Assembly: GCA_000824825.2 (NCBI GenBank)
Contig: LM655187.1
Coordinates: 30,534-89,883 of the forward strand
Direction of reading: 5' to 3'
Source: Mesorhizobium sp. ORS 3324
Lineage (GTDB): Bacteria > Pseudomonadota > Alphaproteobacteria > Rhizobiales > Rhizobiaceae
Length of the DNA: 59,350 bases
Numbering within the stretch: the first letter of the stretch is position 1; each line of letters begins with the position of its first letter. Below the pieces are notes generated by a model. It searched no databases. It saw nothing but the letters and a program-made list of their open reading frames with translations, and was not told the origin of the DNA. The position numbers were made by a program, and so were the translations under genes. Positions 18,813-27,236 of this stretch are shown here, piece by piece.

Positions 18813-19838
18813 TCAGGCGGCTTTTTCCAGCGCCGGCCGCCATTTCCCGAGCGCCGCGAGGTGGTTCATGTGGGCGCGATGGATGAAGGCGGCCTGGCCG
18901 GCGGCGACGTTCGACGCCTTGCCGCTCCAGGCCTTCTGCGCAGCCGCCTGCAGGGCGCGGCCATAGGAGAAGGAGAGCTTCCACGGATGCGGGCCGATGA
19001 CGTTGATGGCATTGAGGTTGGCCGTCGCTTGCTCGTCGTCCTGACCGCCGGAAAGGAAGGCAATGCCGGGCACTGCCACCGGCACGGTCTCGCGGAACAG
19101 CTTGATCGTCTTCTCGGCGACCTCTTCGGGACTGTCCTTCTGGCCCGATTTCTTGCCGGAGATGACCATGTTCGGCTTCAGGATGGTGCCTTCCAGCACC
19201 ACGCGCGCCGCATAAAGCTCGCTATAAAGCTTCAGCAGGGTCGCCTTGCTGACCTCGTAGCAGGTGTCGATCGAATGGGCGCCATCCATCAGCACCTCGG
19301 GCTCGACGATCGGCACGATGCCGGCCTCCTGGCAGAGCGCGGCATAGCGGGCAAGCGCGTGCGCGTTGGAGGCGATCGAGGTGGCCGAAGGCACTTCCTT
19401 GGCGATGTCGATGTCAATCACCGCGCGCCATTTGGCGAAACGGGCGCCGAGCTTGTAGTAGTCGGCAAGCCGCTCGCGCAGGCCGTCGAGACCTTCGGTG
19501 ATGGTGTCGCCGGGAAAGCCGGCCAGAGGCTTGGCGCCGAGGTCGACCTTGATGCCCGGAATGGCGCCCGAGGCCGTGATGATATCGACCAGCGGCGTGC
19601 CGTCGGCGGCCTTCTGGCGGATGGTCTCGTCATAGAGGATGACGCCGGAGATGTATTTGGTCATCGCCTCCTTGGCGCGAAACATCATCTCGCGGTAGTC
19701 GCGCCGGTTGTCGGCGGTGGATTCGACGCCGATGACGTCGAAACGCTTCTTGATGGTGCCGGAGCTCTCATCGGCGGCCAAAAGGCCCTTGCCGTCGGCC
19801 ACGATCGCAGCGGCAATGTCTTCGAGACGTTCGCTCAT
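18813..19838 (-). CDS. fbaB: Fructose-bisphosphate aldolase class I
   Basis: A 341-residue class I (Schiff-base) aldolase interconverting fructose-1,6-bisphosphate with DHAP and glyceraldehyde-3-phosphate. The family stretch GKGLLAADESSGTIKKRF is near the N-terminus, and the Schiff-base Lys lies in EGTILKPNMV. FLSGGQDDEQATANLNAIN is the phosphate-binding C-terminal segment. The start at 19838 (Met-Ser-Glu-Arg-Leu) has a GGGAGAAG site upstream. It lies downstream of pgk on the same strand, separated by 219 bp that contain a 30-bp palindrome and an interspersed repeat. Confidence 0.96.
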   Translation of the reverse strand: MSERLEDIAAAIVADGKGLLAADESSGTIKKRFDVIGVESTADNRRDYREMMFRAKEAMTKYISGVILYDETIRQKAADGTPLVDIITASGAIPGIKVDLGAKPLAGFPGDTITEGLDGLRERLADYYKLGARFAKWRAVIDIDIAKEVPSATSIASNAHALARYAALCQEAGIVPIVEPEVLMDGAHSIDTCYEVSKATLLKLYSELYAARVVLEGTILKPNMVISGKKSGQKDSPEEVAEKTIKLFRETVPVAVPGIAFLSGGQDDEQATANLNAINVIGPHPWKLSFSYGRALQAAAQKAWSGKASNVAAGQAAFIHRAHMNHLAALGKWRPALEKAA

Positions 19839-19872
19839 GGTGCTTCTCCCTGACGGTTGTATTCCGCGGCAA

Positions 19873-19902
19873 AAGCAATTCAGCGAGCTCGCTGAATTGC
19901 TT
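19873..19902. repeat. Perfect 30-bp palindrome between pgk and fbaB
   Basis: AAGCAATTCAGCGAG is followed directly by its exact reverse complement, with no loop. No T run follows on the minus strand, so it is not a standard terminator for pgk. It could be an operator or a repeat end. Confidence 0.8.
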
Positions 19903-19916
19903 AGGTATCCATCGTT

Positions 19917-19964
19917 ACGCAATTCCGGACGGAAAACCGCTGCGCACTTTTCCTGGAATTGCTT
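19917..19964. repeat. Rhizobial interspersed palindromic repeat
   Basis: GCAATTCCGG...CCTGGAATTGC with AAAACCGCTGCGCACTTTT inside; the best-preserved copy of the family at 3831-3879. Confidence 0.85.
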
Positions 19965-20057
19965 CAGCAGAACACTACCGCCAAAGGAGTGACACCGGAA
20001 AGCTCGAATCGATTGAATGCGCGCCTGCCGATTTGGGCTCGCGCAGAGTTGAGCGAT

Positions 20058-21254
20058 TTAGCGCTTCAGCACCTCGACGCCGGGGAGCGGCTTGCCCTCC
20101 ATCCATTCCAGGAAGGCGCCGCCGGCGGTCGAGACATAGGTGAAATTGTCGGCGACCCCGGCATGGTTGAGCGCGGCCACCGTGTCGCCGCCGCCGGCGA
20201 CCGAAACCAGCTTGCCCTCCTTGGTGCGGGCCGCCGCGTGCTTTGCCGCCGCGACCGTGGCGCGGTCGAAGGGCTCGATCTCGAACGCGCCGAGCGGACC
20301 GTTCCACACGAGCGTCGCAGCGCGGTCGATCCAGTCGGTGACGGTCTTCACGGTCTTTGCGCCGACATCGAGGATCATGCCGTCGGCCGGAACGGCCTCG
20401 ATGGCGACGGTTTCGCTCGCGGCACCCGCCTTGAATTCCTTCGCGACGACGCCGTCGGCGGGCAGGATGATGGCGCAGCCGGCCTCGGCCGCCTCGATCA
20501 TGATCTGCTTGGCGGTGGAGGCCAGATCATGTTCGCACAGCGATTTGCCGACATCGGTGCCGCGGGCGGCGAGGAAGGTGTTGGCCATGCCGCCGCCGAT
20601 GACCAGCGCGTCCACCTTCTTCACCAGGTTCATCAGAAGGTCGATCTTGGTCGAGACCTTCGCGCCGCCGACGATGGCGACCACGGGCCGCACCGGATTG
20701 CCGAGGCCTTTTTCCAGCGCGTCGAGCTCGGCCTGCATCGTGCGGCCGGCATAGGCCGGCAGGCGGTGCGCCAGGCCTTCGGTCGATGCATGCGCGCGAT
20801 GGGCGGCGGAAAAGGCGTCGTTGACATAGATGTCGCCATTGGCGGCGAGCTTTTCGGTGAAGGCCGGCTCGTTCTTCTCCTCGGCCTTGTAGAAGCGGGT
20901 GTTCTCCAGAAGCAGGACATCGCCGTCCTTCATGGCGGCCACGGCGCCGGCGGCTTTCTCGCCGATGCAGTCGGCGGCGAAGCCGACGGGGCGGCCGAGC
21001 ACTTCAGCCGTGGCCCGGGCGATCGGCTCCAGCGAGAATTCGGGCGACGGGCCGTCCTTTGGACGGCCGAAATGCGCGAGCAGGATCACCTTGGCGCCCT
21101 TGCCGGAAAGCTCCGAAATGGTCGGCGCGATGCGCTCGATGCGGGTGGCGTCGGTCACCTTGCCGTCGGCAACGGGCACGTTGAGGTCGACGCGCACCAG
21201 CACGCGCTTGCCGCCGACGGCGCCGATATCATCCAGTGTCTTGAAGCCGGCCAT
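20058..21254 (-). CDS. pgk: Phosphoglycerate kinase
   Basis: A 398-residue cytosolic glycolytic kinase transferring phosphate between 1,3-bisphosphoglycerate and ADP. The substrate motif [13 protein letters not shown] is near residue 20, [12 protein letters not shown] is at about 200, and the nucleotide-binding GGGDTVAAL lies near the C-terminus. Length is typical. The start at 21254 (Met-Ala-Gly-Phe-Lys) has an AAAGGAA ribosome site; a 19-residue upstream extension has no family match. fbaB follows downstream on the same strand. Confidence 0.97.
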   Translation of the reverse strand: MAGFKTLDDIGAVGGKRVLVRVDLNVPVADGKVTDATRIERIAPTISELSGKGAKVILLAHFGRPKDGPSPEFSLEPIARATAEVLGRPVGFAADCIGEKAAGAVAAMKDGDVLLLENTRFYKAEEKNEPAFTEKLAANGDIYVNDAFSAAHRAHASTEGLAHRLPAYAGRTMQAELDALEKGLGNPVRPVVAIVGGAKVSTKIDLLMNLVKKVDALVIGGGMANTFLAARGTDVGKSLCEHDLASTAKQIMIEAAEAGCAIILPADGVVAKEFKAGAASETVAIEAVPADGMILDVGAKTVKTVTDWIDRAATLVWNGPLGAFEIEPFDRATVAAAKHAAARTKEGKLVSVAGGGDTVAALNHAGVADNFTYVSTAGGAFLEWMEGKPLPGVEVLKR

Positions 21255-21358
21255 GATCGTTCCTTTCCGCGAAAACCGCGGCGACCTTACCCGGCACCGG
21301 GGACGATGCAAGGGGCCGCGTTACGGCGCGCGCGCAAAAATGATGTCGCCGTGAGACA

Positions 21359-23248
21359 TCAGCTTTCGCTTGCTGCTTTTTGCGCCGCAGGCTCGGGCGC
21401 TGCCGTTTCGCCCGGCTCGCTTTCGCCGGCTTGCGTTTCCACCGGCTTGCGCCAGTTGCGGATGAAAGCGGCGATGCGGTCGGCGATCTCGCCGGCGCTC
21501 AGGAAAACCGGCACGCGGGCCACAGGCGCCGTCGGCTCGAATGACAGGCCAAGTCCGGTGATCCGGCCCTTTTCGTCGACGTCGCGCACGATCAGCTCGA
21601 TCGGGCCGATCATCACGCGGTCGGCATATTCGGCTTGGCCGCCGAGCCGCTCCGTGACAAGTGCTGCGACGGTGAGCTTCTGCTCGGCCTCGGTGAGACC
21701 GGGCGCATAGGCGGCTTCCAGTTCTCCCGCCAAGCGGGCCGGATCGACCGGAAAGGCGCCGAAGAAATCGGCATCCTCGGGATCGACGACCGCGCGGCTG
21801 GCGAACAGCTTGTCGAGCAGGCGCGGATAGCGGTCCGGCACGAAGATATAGACCTGGTCGCCGGCGGTCAGCCTGCCCATGTCCTGGAAGCGCATGGAGC
21901 GGCCGTCGCGCAGCACCAGCGAGGGCCTCGCCCAGCGCGGGATGCGCTCGCCGCGCGCCACCGGGCTGCCGGGCGCCACGCGATAGGCGAGCAGCTCGTG
22001 ATGCGCCGAGCCCGGCAGTTCGAGCTCGACCTTGTCGAGCGGTCCGAGCCGTGCCGGCACGATCAGGCCGAGGCGGCGCGCCAGCGGGCCGACGGTCCAG
22101 CCCTGCACCACCAGCGACACCAGCACGATGATGAATGCGGCGTTGAAGATCAGCCGGCCGTTGGCGAGGCCGCCCAGCAGAGGCGTGATGGCAAGCAGGA
22201 TCGAGACGGCGCCGCGCAGGCCGACCCAGGAGACGAAGGCGACCTCCGGGCGCGGCAGGCGGAACGGGACCAGGCAGAGCCAGACGGCGAGCGGGCGGGC
22301 CACGAAGATCAGGAACAGGCCGAGCAGGACCGCCGGCACCAGGATCGCCGGGAATTGCGACGGCGTTGCGAACAGGCCGAGGATCAGGAACATGATGATC
22401 TGCGCCAGCCACGACATGCCGTCCTGGAAGCGCTTGAGGATGGTGACGGCCCGGATGTCGGAATTGCCGGCGACGAGGCCAGCGAGATAGACCGCCAGGA
22501 AGCCGGATCCGCCGACGGCGCCGGCGGCGGCAAACACCATCAGCGACAGCGTCAGCACGAAGATCGGCAGCAGGCCGTGGTCGAGGTTCAGCCGCTCGAC
22601 GAGGCGCACGATTGCCAGGCCGCCGAGCACGCCGATGACGGCGCCAAGCCCCATATTGATGAGGAAGCCGACCGCCAGGCTGGTGGCAAGAACATTTGCC
22701 TCCGGGTTGGCATGCGTGGCGATGATCTCGACCAGCGTGATGGTGAGGAAGATGGCGATGGGGTCGTTGGTGCCGGATTCGACTTCAAGCGTGGAGCGCA
22801 CGCGCTCACGCAGATGGATCTCGCCGGCGCGCAGCAGGAAGAACACGGCGGCGGCATCGGTAGAGGCGACGGCGGCGCCGAGGAGCGAGGATTCCAGCCA
22901 GCTGAGGTTGAGCAGGTAGAAGGCGGCGACGCTGAAGATGGCGGTGGTGATCATGACGCCGATGGTGGCCAGCGACAGCGCCGGCCCTGCCGCCTGGCGG
23001 AGCGCGTTGAGCGGCGTGCCGAAGCCGGAATCGAACAGTATGATGGCCAGCGCCAATGAGCCGGCAAAATAGGCCAGGCGGGCATTGTCGAATTCGATGC
23101 CGAGGCCGTCGACGCCGGTGGCGAGCCCGATGCAGAGGAAGAGAAGCAGGAGCGGAGCGCCGAAGCGGAAGGCGATCAGGCTCGAAAACGCGGCGGCAAC
23201 GACAAGCCCGGTGCCGACCAGCGTCACAAGATAGATCGCATGCTCCAT
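21359..23248 (-). CDS. Potassium/proton antiporter (CPA1 family, NhaP2/CvrA type)
   Basis: A 629-residue inner-membrane cation/proton antiporter. About twelve hydrophobic helices occupy 5-385; the conserved SGTNDPIAIFLTITLVEI carries the transport Asp in an ND motif. A cytoplasmic RCK_C/TrkA-C-like domain follows at about 400-490 (ELPGSAHHELLAYRVAPGS), then a CorC/HlyC-like C-terminal domain, the NhaP2 layout. The tail is Glu/Ala rich. The start at 23248 (Met-Glu-His-Ala-Ile-Tyr) puts the first helix at the N-terminus; an upstream in-frame extension of 32 residues is unlikely. Confidence 0.92.
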   Translation of the reverse strand: MEHAIYLVTLVGTGLVVAAAFSSLIAFRFGAPLLLLFLCIGLATGVDGLGIEFDNARLAYFAGSLALAIILFDSGFGTPLNALRQAAGPALSLATIGVMITTAIFSVAAFYLLNLSWLESSLLGAAVASTDAAAVFFLLRAGEIHLRERVRSTLEVESGTNDPIAIFLTITLVEIIATHANPEANVLATSLAVGFLINMGLGAVIGVLGGLAIVRLVERLNLDHGLLPIFVLTLSLMVFAAAGAVGGSGFLAVYLAGLVAGNSDIRAVTILKRFQDGMSWLAQIIMFLILGLFATPSQFPAILVPAVLLGLFLIFVARPLAVWLCLVPFRLPRPEVAFVSWVGLRGAVSILLAITPLLGGLANGRLIFNAAFIIVLVSLVVQGWTVGPLARRLGLIVPARLGPLDKVELELPGSAHHELLAYRVAPGSPVARGERIPRWARPSLVLRDGRSMRFQDMGRLTAGDQVYIFVPDRYPRLLDKLFASRAVVDPEDADFFGAFPVDPARLAGELEAAYAPGLTEAEQKLTVAALVTERLGGQAEYADRVMIGPIELIVRDVDEKGRITGLGLSFEPTAPVARVPVFLSAGEIADRIAAFIRNWRKPVETQAGESEPGETAAPEPAAQKAASES

Positions 23249-23580
23249 CCGGAATTGCCCCTCAAATCCGCGTCCCTCCCGCTTTACGGCAGAGTGGGGC
23301 GAAGACATGACCAGTGCAAGGCGGGAGCGTGGTTTTTTGGGCAATGCCGTCCAACCTCGTCCCAGGACGGCGAAGAGGGGAACGCCTCGCTCTTACGGCC
23401 GGCAGTGCAAGGGAAACGGCCGGCAGTGCAAGGGAACATGAAGAGGCGACGGCATTCCCGTCGTCACCCTAAGGCGGGCAAGGAGCGAAACGACGCGGCG
23501 CAGACAATAGAATAACGGCGGACGGGCCTTTCGGCTAATCTCGAAATGCTCGCTTTCGCCATCAAACGATAGCGAAGCCG
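23249..23580. other. Gene-free region with a 21-bp tandem duplication
   Basis: This 332-bp stretch lies between the antiporter start and the phaR stop. A 21-bp unit beginning ACGGCCGGCAGTGCAAGGG is present twice in perfect tandem (23395-23415 and 23416-23436). I see no convincing gene; the antiporter promoter should lie here. Confidence 0.8.
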
Positions 23581-24180
23581 TCACGACATGGTGTCGAGCT
23601 TGCGCTGCATCGCTGCGATCTGCGCCTTCAGTTCCTGCAGATCGTCGGCCTTGTCCGACGTTTCCTTCTTCGGCGGCTCGGCCGGAGTGGAGGAATTGCT
23701 GTTCGCCGACGGGAACGGCGTGAACATGCGCATGGCGTTCTGGAACATCTCGACGTTCCGGCGCGTCTGCTCTTCCAGAGCCTTCATCGGCGTCTTCATC
23801 ATGTCCATCGGCGTCTTGCCGAAGGCGCCCTTCATCTGCTCGCGGAAGCGCTCCTGCTCCCTGGAGAAGGCGATCATCGACTGTTCGAGGAAGCTCGGCA
23901 CGATCATCTGCATCTGGTCGCCGTAGAAGGCGATGAGCTGGCGCAGGAACGGTATCGGCAGCATGTTCTGCCCGTCCTTGTTTTCCAGCTCGAAAATGAT
24001 CTGGGTAAGCACCGGATGCGTGATGTCGTCGCCGGTCTTGGCGTCCTGGACGGTGAACTCCTCGCCCTTCTTGACCATGTCGGCCAGATCCTCGAGCGTC
24101 ACATAGGTGCTGGTGCCGGTGTTGTAGAGCCGGCGATTGGCATATTTCTTGATGACGATCGGGTCGTCTTTCGCGGCCAT
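23581..24180 (-). CDS. phaR: Polyhydroxyalkanoate synthesis repressor PhaR
   Basis: A 199-residue PhaR/AniA-type regulator. The N-terminal PHB/PHA accumulation regulator DNA-binding domain reads IVIKKYANRRLYNTGTSTYV and TLEDLADMVKKGEEF, followed by DITHPVLTQIIFELE. The central part is a PHB-accumulation regulatory domain with repeated Met/Phe. The C-terminal DLQELKAQIAAMQRKLD is a short coiled coil. It binds PHB granules and DNA, repressing phasin and PHA genes. The start at 24180 is the family start. It is divergent from phaA-phaB, its expected targets. Confidence 0.95.
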   Translation of the reverse strand: MAAKDDPIVIKKYANRRLYNTGTSTYVTLEDLADMVKKGEEFTVQDAKTGDDITHPVLTQIIFELENKDGQNMLPIPFLRQLIAFYGDQMQMIVPSFLEQSMIAFSREQERFREQMKGAFGKTPMDMMKTPMKALEEQTRRNVEMFQNAMRMFTPFPSANSNSSTPAEPPKKETSDKADDLQELKAQIAAMQRKLDTMS

Positions 24181-24487
24181 CCGTATCCTCCCCAGGATAC
24201 CGGCGCGTTCACTGTAAGCAGCCGGTAACGATTGCGCCATTCTGTCGAGGATATGCGCAAAAGCATCACAATTCCAAGTGCTTTGTGCACTGCGGCATCA
24301 TTTAATGCATTACCCCGAGAGCGATTTATGCTGCGCAGCGATATCCAACGCCGCGACGATCCGCATTCGCTCTGCTTGCCGCGCATGGCGGCCATGCCCA
24401 TTTCCGGTTTGACTCGGGTTCCCTAACGGGCAAGAAAAGTCTTCAATGCTCGCCTGAAACACGACACCTCGAAGCCTGGAGAAGAAA
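24181..24487. promoter_or_regulatory. Divergent phaR / phaA promoter region
   Basis: This 307-bp gene-free region holds the promoters of both directions. A cluster of TGC/GCA half-sites (TTGTGCACTGCGGCA at about 24284-24298, TGCATTA after it) resembles reported PhaR targets in related bacteria; binding here is inferred. I could not pick a -35/-10 pair with confidence. Confidence 0.5.
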
Positions 24488-25675
24488 ATGTCCGCTTCCA
24501 ACTCAATCGTCGTCGCCAGCGCCGCCCGCACCGCGGTCGGCTCCTTCAACGGCAGTTTCGCCGCCACGCCAGCGCATGACCTCGGGGCCGTGGTCATCAA
24601 GGAACTGCTCGCGCGGGCCGGCGTCGAGGCGGGCGAGGTCGACGAGGTCATCCTCGGCCAGGTGCTGACCGCGGCGCAGGGGCAGAACCCGGCCCGTCAG
24701 GCCTCGATCAAAGCCGGCTTGCCCAAGGAGACCACAGCCTGGGGCCTCAATCAGGTCTGCGGTTCCGGCCTCAGGGCGATCGCGCTTGGTATGCAGCAGA
24801 TCGCGACGGGCGACGCCAAGGTGATCGTCGCCGGCGGCCAGGAATCGATGTCGCTTTCGCCGCACGCTGAGCACCTGCGCGCCGGCGTCAAGATGGGCGA
24901 CTACAAGATGATCGACACCATGATCAAGGATGGCCTGTGGGATGCCTTCAACGGCTACCACATGGGCAACACCGCCGAGAACGTCGCCCGCCAGTTCCAG
25001 ATCACCCGCGAAGACCAGGACCGGCTCGCGCTCGCCTCGCAGAACAAGGCCGAAGCGGCGCAGAAGGCAGGCAAGTTCAAGGACGAGATCGTCGCAGTCA
25101 CCATTTCGGGCAAGAAGGGCGACACCATCGTCGACCAGGACGAATATATCCGCCACGGCGCGACGCTGGATGCCATGACCAAGCTGAGGCCGGCCTTCGA
25201 CAAGGAAGGCACGGTCACTGCCGGCAACGCTTCCGGCATTAATGACGGCGCCGCCGGCGCGCTGCTGATGACCGAGGCCGAGGCCGTCCGGCGCGGCATC
25301 ACGCCGCTGGTCCGCATCGCTTCCTGGGCGACCGCAGGTGTCGATCCGGCGATCATGGGAACCGGCCCTATCCCCGCCTCGAAGAGGGCGCTGGAGAAGG
25401 CGGGTTGGTCGGTCAAGGACCTCGATCTTGTCGAGGCCAACGAGGCCTTCGCCGCGCAGGCTTGCGCCGTCAACAAGGGCATGGGCTGGGATCCTGCGAT
25501 CGTCAACGTCAATGGCGGCGCCATCGCCATCGGCCATCCGATCGGCGCTTCCGGCGCCCGCGTCTTCAACACGCTGGTCTACGAGATGCGCCGCCGCGGC
25601 GCCAAGAAGGGTCTCGCGACGCTGTGCATCGGTGGCGGCATGGGCGTTGCGATGTGCGTGGAAGCGTTGAACTGA
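24488..25675 (+). CDS. phaA: Acetyl-CoA acetyltransferase (beta-ketothiolase)
   Basis: A 395-residue biosynthetic thiolase joining two acetyl-CoA to acetoacetyl-CoA, the first step of polyhydroxybutyrate synthesis. The acyl-accepting Cys91 is in QVCGSGLRA, His350 in [10 protein letters not shown] and Cys380 in CIGGGMG, the full catalytic triad. [13 protein letters not shown] is also conserved. A GGAGAAGAAA ribosome site precedes the start. phaB follows 121 bp later, separated by a large hairpin, and phaR is divergent upstream. Confidence 0.97.
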   Translation: MSASNSIVVASAARTAVGSFNGSFAATPAHDLGAVVIKELLARAGVEAGEVDEVILGQVLTAAQGQNPARQASIKAGLPKETTAWGLNQVCGSGLRAIALGMQQIATGDAKVIVAGGQESMSLSPHAEHLRAGVKMGDYKMIDTMIKDGLWDAFNGYHMGNTAENVARQFQITREDQDRLALASQNKAEAAQKAGKFKDEIVAVTISGKKGDTIVDQDEYIRHGATLDAMTKLRPAFDKEGTVTAGNASGINDGAAGALLMTEAEAVRRGITPLVRIASWATAGVDPAIMGTGPIPASKRALEKAGWSVKDLDLVEANEAFAAQACAVNKGMGWDPAIVNVNGGAIAIGHPIGASGARVFNTLVYEMRRRGAKKGLATLCIGGGMGVAMCVEALN

Positions 25676-25688
25676 GGCAGCAGCGAAT

Positions 25689-25771
25689 AGCGAATAGGGA
25701 GTAGCGAATAGGGAAAGAACGGCGTTGGCGCAGCAGGACAGCAGATCCCTACTCGCTACTCCCTATTCGCT
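25689..25771. repeat. Long hairpin between phaA and phaB
   Basis: The arm at 25689-25714 (AGCGAATAGGGAGTAGCGAA...) pairs with 25746-25771 over 26 positions with one mismatch; the loop is 31 bases. Each arm is itself a repeat of GCGAATAGGG. There is no T run. Confidence 0.85.
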
Positions 25772-25796
25772 CAGACGATTTTAAAGGGAGGACCAC

Positions 25797-26522
25797 ATGA
25801 CCAAAGTAGCAATCGTCACAGGCGGATCGCGCGGCATCGGTGCAGCGATATCGGTCGCCTTAAAGAATGCCGGTTATTCGGTCGCCGCGAACTATGCCGG
25901 CAATGACGAGGCGGCCCAGAAGTTCAAGGCCGAGACCGGTATCCCGGTCTACAAATGGTCGGTCGCCGACTATGACGCCTGCGTTGCCGGTATCAAGCAG
26001 GTCGAAGCCGATCTTGGCCCGGTTTCGGTGCTGGTCAACAATGCCGGCATCACCCGCGACGCCATGTTCCACAAGATGACCCGCGAGCAGTGGAAGGAGG
26101 TCATCGACACCAACCTCTCCGGCGTCTTCAACATGACGCATCCGCTTTGGGGCGGCATGCGTGACCGCAAGTTCGGCCGCATCATCACCATCTCCTCGAT
26201 CAACGGCCAGAAGGGCCAGGCCGGCCAGGTCAACTATTCGGCCTCGAAGGCCGGCGATATCGGCTTCTCGAAGGCGCTCGCACAAGAAGGGGCACGCGCG
26301 GGCATCACCGTCAACGTCATCTGTCCGGGCTATATCGCCACCGACATGGTCAAGGCGATCGACGAGAAGGTGCTCAACGAGCGTATCATCCCGCAGATTC
26401 CGGTCGGTCGCCTCGGCGAGCCGGAAGAAGTCGCGCGCTGCGTCGTCTTCCTGGCGTCGGACGATGCCGGCTTCATCACCGGCTCGACGATCACCGCCAA
26501 TGGCGGCCAGTATTTCGCCTGA
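25797..26522 (+). CDS. phaB: Acetoacetyl-CoA reductase
   Basis: A 241-residue classical SDR that reduces acetoacetyl-CoA to (R)-3-hydroxybutyryl-CoA with NADPH. TGGSRGIG is at 8-15, NNAG at 81-84, SS at 133-134, and YSASK gives Tyr147/Lys151. SSINGQKGQAGQVNYSASKA is the PhaB-type active-site stretch. Its place directly after phaA supports the PHB role over a general 3-oxoacyl-ACP reductase. An AGGGAGGA ribosome site precedes the start. PHA synthase (phaC) is not in this window. Confidence 0.96.
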   Translation: MTKVAIVTGGSRGIGAAISVALKNAGYSVAANYAGNDEAAQKFKAETGIPVYKWSVADYDACVAGIKQVEADLGPVSVLVNNAGITRDAMFHKMTREQWKEVIDTNLSGVFNMTHPLWGGMRDRKFGRIITISSINGQKGQAGQVNYSASKAGDIGFSKALAQEGARAGITVNVICPGYIATDMVKAIDEKVLNERIIPQIPVGRLGEPEEVARCVVFLASDDAGFITGSTITANGGQYFA

Positions 26523-26720
26523 GATCTCATTTCGCCTGAAGCGTTTGACACCGACGGCGGTCCGGGCAATCGGGCCGCCTGTTTTTGTCTGCCTGGGCCG
26601 CGCCGCTCGTGCGTCAATACGGCACGCAAAAGTTAACGGCCTCCCCGCTCCCTGTGCAAAAACCTGTCCACAAGCTGCGAATTTTCGGTGCGCAAGCTGT
26701 GGACAACACCATATCTTGGG

Positions 26721-26794
26721 GTGAACAAAACAGGAAAGATCACAGATCGCTGATTCGTCGCCGATTCGTTCCGGCTTTGGCCGGAAAGTTAACG
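26721..26794 (+). repeat. 74-bp module A (direct repeat of 27005-27078)
   Basis: Order: GTGAACAAAAC, 19 variable bases, an invariant 22-base core containing two GATTC sites, a 15-base hairpin segment and GTTAACG. The hairpin is TTCCGGC-TTTG-GCCGGAA. Element spacing is identical to module B. Confidence 0.9.
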
Positions 26795-27004
26795 TGAAGG
26801 GCCGTAATTGGCGCCGAAGTGATTGACGGCGGTTAGGAAAGGTCAACCATTTCATAACTTTGGCGGCGGCGCTCGCGTCCGTTGCGATCGTTCACCGGCA
26901 AAGGTTAACGAGCCATCGGCGCTTGCCCAAGCCAAGCATGAAACGGGCCAATCCACAGATTCAGCATGTGGTGAGACTCAGCGTCAAAAAATCCACATAT
27001 AGCC

Positions 27005-27078
27005 GTGAACAAAACCTGAATCAGAGCGAGTCAGTGATTCGTCGCCGATTCGTTCCAGACTCGTTCTGGCAGTTAACG
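27005..27078 (+). repeat. 74-bp module B (direct repeat of 26721-26794)
   Basis: Same layout as module A with exact spacing. The hairpin is CCAGA-CTCGT-TCTGG, with both arms changed relative to module A so that pairing is kept. Its variable part adds GAATC, GAGTC and GACTC sites. Confidence 0.9.
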
Positions 27079-27236
27079 ACAGCGCATTTTTGACGGGCGC
27101 CAACGGGCGTCGCCGGCCCCGCGAGAACATTCCACTTTCGCATCGCGCTTTAAAACCCTATGTGTCGCCTGTCACACGCGGCGGTATCGCCGCGCTCCCG
27201 ACAACAAGCGGCAGAAAGACTCTAATTTCCGAGCCG

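Larger units (their letters stand above)
26523..27236. other. 714-bp gene-free region with origin-like repeats
   Basis: No gene is seen. The stretch holds four GTTAACG copies (26632, 26788, 26904, 27072), two 74-bp modules, nine GANTC (CcrM-type) sites between 26752 and 27063, and four DnaA-box-like sequences: CTGTCCACA 26664-26672, TGTGGACAA 26698-26706, CAATCCACA 26949-26957 and AAATCCACA 26989-26997. The first two boxes face each other within a larger inverted repeat. It could be a replication origin, a DnaA- or CcrM-controlled regulatory region, or the long leader of the helicase gene. I cannot decide between these from the sequence. Confidence 0.55.

Noticed and set aside
23393..23584. 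Small minus-strand open frame between phaR and the antiporter
   Set aside because: It is produced by the 21-bp tandem duplication, repeating the same residues, and has no ribosome site.
25689..25771. Short CRISPR-like array between phaA and phaB
   Set aside because: Units are inverted rather than spaced direct repeats, and no cas genes are present.
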